Source of the DNA: Parvibaculum sp.
Lineage (GTDB): Bacteria; Pseudomonadota; Alphaproteobacteria; Parvibaculales; Parvibaculaceae
Direction: 5' to 3'
DNA: 64,000 nt
Assembly (NCBI RefSeq): GCF_030694575.1
Contig: NZ_JAUYUS010000120.1
Span: 1 to 64,000 of the forward strand
The notes beneath the pieces were generated by a model. That model was given only the letters and a program-made list of their open reading frames with translations. It searched no databases and was not told the origin of the DNA. A program made the position numbers and the translations under genes. Below are positions 62,134 through 64,000 of the stretch, in pieces; the first letter of the stretch is position 1; each line of letters starts with the position of its first letter.

Positions 62134-62372
62134 CCGGAAACGGTGGTGCGGATCGTCGTCGTCGTGGAGTTGGAATTGCTGTTTGAATTGTAGTTGTAGT
62201 TGTAGTTCTCGTTGGAATTGAAGTTCAGGTTCTCGTTGAAATTGTAATTGCCGCCCCCGCTGTTGCAGGCATAGGCGGGCGTCGCGCTGGCGACGGCATA
62301 AAGAAACGTCGCTCCGGCAACGGCGGCGGCACCGCCGAGAGCAAGCCAGCGCCGGGAAAATTTGGTCATCAT
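62130..62372 (-). CDS. Small secreted Asn-rich protein
   Basis: 80-residue protein: signal peptide or anchor (about 1-34, MMTKFSRRWLALGGAAAVAGATFLYAVASATPAYA), then a mature part of near-pure low complexity: GGGNYNFNENLNFNSNENYNYNYNSNSNSNS followed by TTTTIRTTVSG. The DNA is correspondingly repetitive (AAYTWC-type units at 62172-62250), unlike the GC-rich surroundings. AGGA lies eight bases before ATG 62372; ATGs at 62381 and 62393 are alternatives. Possibly an extracellular or adhesive protein; function unknown. Confidence 0.62.
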   Translation of the reverse strand: MMTKFSRRWLALGGAAAVAGATFLYAVASATPAYACNSGGGNYNFNENLNFNSNENYNYNYNSNSNSNSTTTTIRTTVSG

Positions 62373-62549
62373 TCGTTTCATCCTGTGACACATCGGCCCG
62401 TTCCGGGGCGAAAACACGCCTCGTCGCGGGAAGTGGGACCTCACAGGCTTTGTACGAGCAGGAACCGTGCCGCCTGTCTCCAGGGGATGCGAGCGGGGTT
62501 CCCGCCCGCATCCCGGAGACAACTCCTCATCGAGATCGATGGCTCAAGA

Positions 62550-63170
62550 TCAATGGCGGCCCTTGAGCATGTCGCCGCGCGCCTGTTCGGCCCGCGACGC
62601 GCCGATGGCCGTCTCGACATTCTTCACTTCTTCCGGCGGCGGCAGCACGGCGGGGAAGCCGAGCGCGTCGATCCACAATTCCCGGGTCCAGCCCGTCGTG
62701 TGGTAGAGGTGGTGGTCCTCGTCCTTCTCCACCGCCTCATAGGCTTCCTTCAGCACCTTGGCCGTCGGCCCGGATGTCTTCTCCGCGACAAGCCCGATCA
62801 GCTCCCAGTTCATGTGGTCCTTGGTTTCCGCGTGAACCACGCATTCGCCCGCCACAAGCTGGGCGGCGTCGGGATCGCCCGCGCTCTTCGCCATTTCCAT
62901 CGCCTTGACGAGCGACGAACCGATATGCGCAACGACTTCGCGCCCCGGCGTCATCGCGGCCGGGTCGAGCCCCAGCGCCTCGAAAACGCCGAGCAGGATG
63001 CGGTGATGGTTCTTCGTCTCGCCGAGATACTCGGTCCATTCCTCCCGCAGGTCGTCGTTCACCGCGCACCCGATCGCGGTCTCGTAAACCTTGATCCCGC
63101 CCGCTTCCGTTTCGAGAGCCTGATACAGAAGTTCGTTCAGGTGGTTCGTGTCGGCTGCTTTCTTTCCCAT
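62550..63170 (-). CDS. Ferritin-like domain protein
   Basis: 206-residue protein with a four-helix ferritin-like pattern. Likely metal ligands: Glu (ALETEAGGIKVYETAI), Glu/His (YLGETKNHHRILL), Glu (AGECVVHAETKDHMNWE) and Glu/His (VEKDEDHHLYHT). GGGAGAGGTC precedes ATG 63170. No secretion signal. Could store iron, protect DNA or act as an oxidoreductase; family members lack assigned function. Not related in sequence to the larger diiron protein at 44631. Confidence 0.78.
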   Translation of the reverse strand: MGKKAADTNHLNELLYQALETEAGGIKVYETAIGCAVNDDLREEWTEYLGETKNHHRILLGVFEALGLDPAAMTPGREVVAHIGSSLVKAMEMAKSAGDPDAAQLVAGECVVHAETKDHMNWELIGLVAEKTSGPTAKVLKEAYEAVEKDEDHHLYHTTGWTRELWIDALGFPAVLPPPEEVKNVETAIGASRAEQARGDMLKGRH

Positions 63171-63286
63171 GACCTCTCCCTTTACGCATTCATAAGGCCC
63201 GGCCCGTCGCCGCACCTGGAAGCCATGAAACGCGCCAACGCCCGGCGGGTGCCGCGGGAACTTTTTTATTTATCGGAAAGGGAAAG

Positions 63287-63363
63287 TGGTAGCGGAGGAC
63301 GGATTCGAACCGCCGACACGCGGATTATGATTCCGCTGCTCTAACCAACTGAGCTACTCCGCC
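63287..63363 (-). tRNA. tRNA-Met (anticodon CAT)
   Basis: 77-nt cloverleaf on the minus strand, 5' GGCGGAGTAGCTCAGTTGG... with T-loop GGTTCGAATCC and encoded CCA. Acceptor stem GGCGGAG/CTCCGCT (one G-U at the end). Anticodon loop ATCATAA gives CAT. The anticodon-arm sequence GCGGAATCATAATCCGC is that of elongator tRNA-Met; a lysidine-modified tRNA-Ile is less likely because the acceptor lacks its pattern. Confidence 0.9.
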
Positions 63364-63452
63364 CCAGGGGCGAAAAGGCGGGGAATTGCGTGGGCCCCGC
63401 CCTTCGGGAGACCCGGATATAAGGGTCGGCGGGAAGCCCTGTCAAGCAAGAG

Positions 63453-63480
63453 GGCGGCCTCCCCGCAAATGGAGGCCGCC
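63453..63480 (-). terminator. Possible terminator of the methyltransferase gene
   Basis: GGCGGCCTCC (63453-63462), loop, GGAGGCCGCC (63471-63480): a 10-bp perfect stem 30 bp beyond the methyltransferase stop. On the minus strand it is followed by CTCTTGCTT, a poor T-tract, so termination strength is doubtful. Confidence 0.5.
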
Positions 63481-63509
63481 TCCTCGAATTTTCCGGGAAT
63501 GCCGGCCTC

Positions 63510-64000
63510 TCAGACGGCGGCCGCGGCCTCCGGCGCGACGGCCGTCTCCGCCGCTTCCGGCTTGTGGAACCGCAGCATCGTGAAGAGGCTGAAGGGCTTC
63601 AGCTTGACCGTCTCGACGAGGTCGAGCGTCGTGATGTCGGTGATCGTCTCGACGCGGAAATCCGGGTGCCAGCCGAGCGCCCGGGCGGCGGGCGCCATGA
63701 AGCTCTCGACCCAGCCGCGAACGCCGTGATCCTGCGCGAAGTGATTGACGATCACCACCTCGCCGCCCGGCGCGCAGACGCGCTCGAGTTCCCTCAGCAC
63801 CTGCACGGGGTCCGGCACCACGGTCATCACATACATCGCGACGACGGTGTCGAACGACGCATCCTCGAAGCGGAGTTCGGAGGCGTCCATCTCGTAGATG
63901 CCGGCAATATTCGTCAGCTTGCGTTCGCGCACGCGCTGGCGCGCGATCCGCAGCATGTCCGGCGAGAGATCGATGCCGGTCACGGTGAGATGCGGCGCGT
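63510..64000 (-). CDS. SAM-dependent methyltransferase, PmtA-like (partial, 5' end beyond window)
   Basis: At least 163 codons of a class I methyltransferase that continues past the window end. In-frame residues before the apparent GTG at 63983 read APHLTVTGIDLSPDML, so the true start lies outside. Motifs VTGIDLSPDML, DASFDTVVAMYVMTVVPDPVQVLRELERVCAPGGEVVIVNHF and GWHPDFRVETI strongly resemble alphaproteobacterial phosphatidylethanolamine N-methyltransferase PmtA. The C-terminus carries a variable Ala/Glu tail. The substrate call is family-based. Confidence 0.6.
   Translation of the reverse strand, partial: APHLTVTGIDLSPDMLRIARQRVRERKLTNIAGIYEMDASELRFEDASFDTVVAMYVMTVVPDPVQVLRELERVCAPGGEVVIVNHFAQDHGVRGWVESFMAPAARALGWHPDFRVETITDITTLDLVETVKLKPFSLFTMLRFHKPEAAETAVAPEAAAAV

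Overview
The window is a gene-dense, GC-rich chromosomal segment of an aerobic alphaproteobacterium. The evidence is the petABC cytochrome bc1 operon, an OhrR/Ohr pair, a zinc-uptake operon behind a Zur-type palindrome, a large MoxR/DUF58/DUF4159 operon, EgtB/EgtD, elongator tRNA-Met and strong GC3 coding. A Parvibaculum-like lineage is my best guess from overall gene flavour (unproven). I see no phage, insertion sequence, CRISPR array or rRNA operon, so this reads as core chromosome with dispersed palindromic repeats.

Layout: 0.1-2.5 kb rplY-pth-ychF (translation). 2.5-7.4 kb: twin MaoC hydratases, a dienelactone hydrolase, the organic-peroxide cluster ohrR-ohr-glutathione peroxidase and a lipoprotein, separated by palindromic repeats. 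7.4-10.6 kb, minus strand: mtnP-apt-mtnA-FucA-like aldolase, which together look like a methylthioadenosine salvage route (DHAP shunt). 10.7-13.4 kb: petABC. 13.7-18.5 kb: trmL, hemF, a SnoaL/MerR pair divergent from ybaK, hemN. 18.0-21.2 kb: lipoprotein, cca, Nudix, DUF1285. 21.35-28.2 kb: MoxR ATPase, DUF58, DUF4159 and VWA-like membrane proteins. 28.27-31 kb: Zur box, an unannotated 46-residue membrane protein, znuCBA.

31-39.5 kb: GNAT, SDR, then LysR divergent from wrbA-pirin-glutathionyl-hydroquinone reductase (quinone/electrophile defence), a small secreted protein, an amidase and a HisKA_2 sensor kinase. 39.5-43.6 kb: Nudix, a flagellin-like orphan, a methyltransferase and a response regulator-Hpt-response regulator trio. 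43.6-48.7 kb: alpha/beta hydrolase, an orphan diiron protein, two tiny secreted proteins, TetR divergent from a heme-type membrane protein with a duplicated 17-bp operator, and a secreted trypsin-like protease.

48.8-53 kb: acyl-CoA synthetase and two dissimilar acyl-CoA dehydrogenases. 53.1-54.8 kb: DUF1007 plus a His-rich NicO metal exporter. 54.9-58.5 kb: two unknown proteins, a cold-shock protein, egtBD. 58.5-64 kb: a Lys-rich small protein, GST, ExoD, a membrane protein, a GIY-YIG/SlyX fusion, an RluA-type pseudouridine synthase, an Asn-rich secreted protein, a ferritin-like protein, tRNA-Met and a methyltransferase that runs off the window.

The most notable points are the mtnP-mtnA-aldolase cluster, the small membrane protein between the Zur box and znuC, the flagellin-like orphan, the RR-Hpt-RR module, the GIY-YIG/SlyX fusion, the Asn-rich secreted protein, and a repeat family whose hairpins show compensatory changes.
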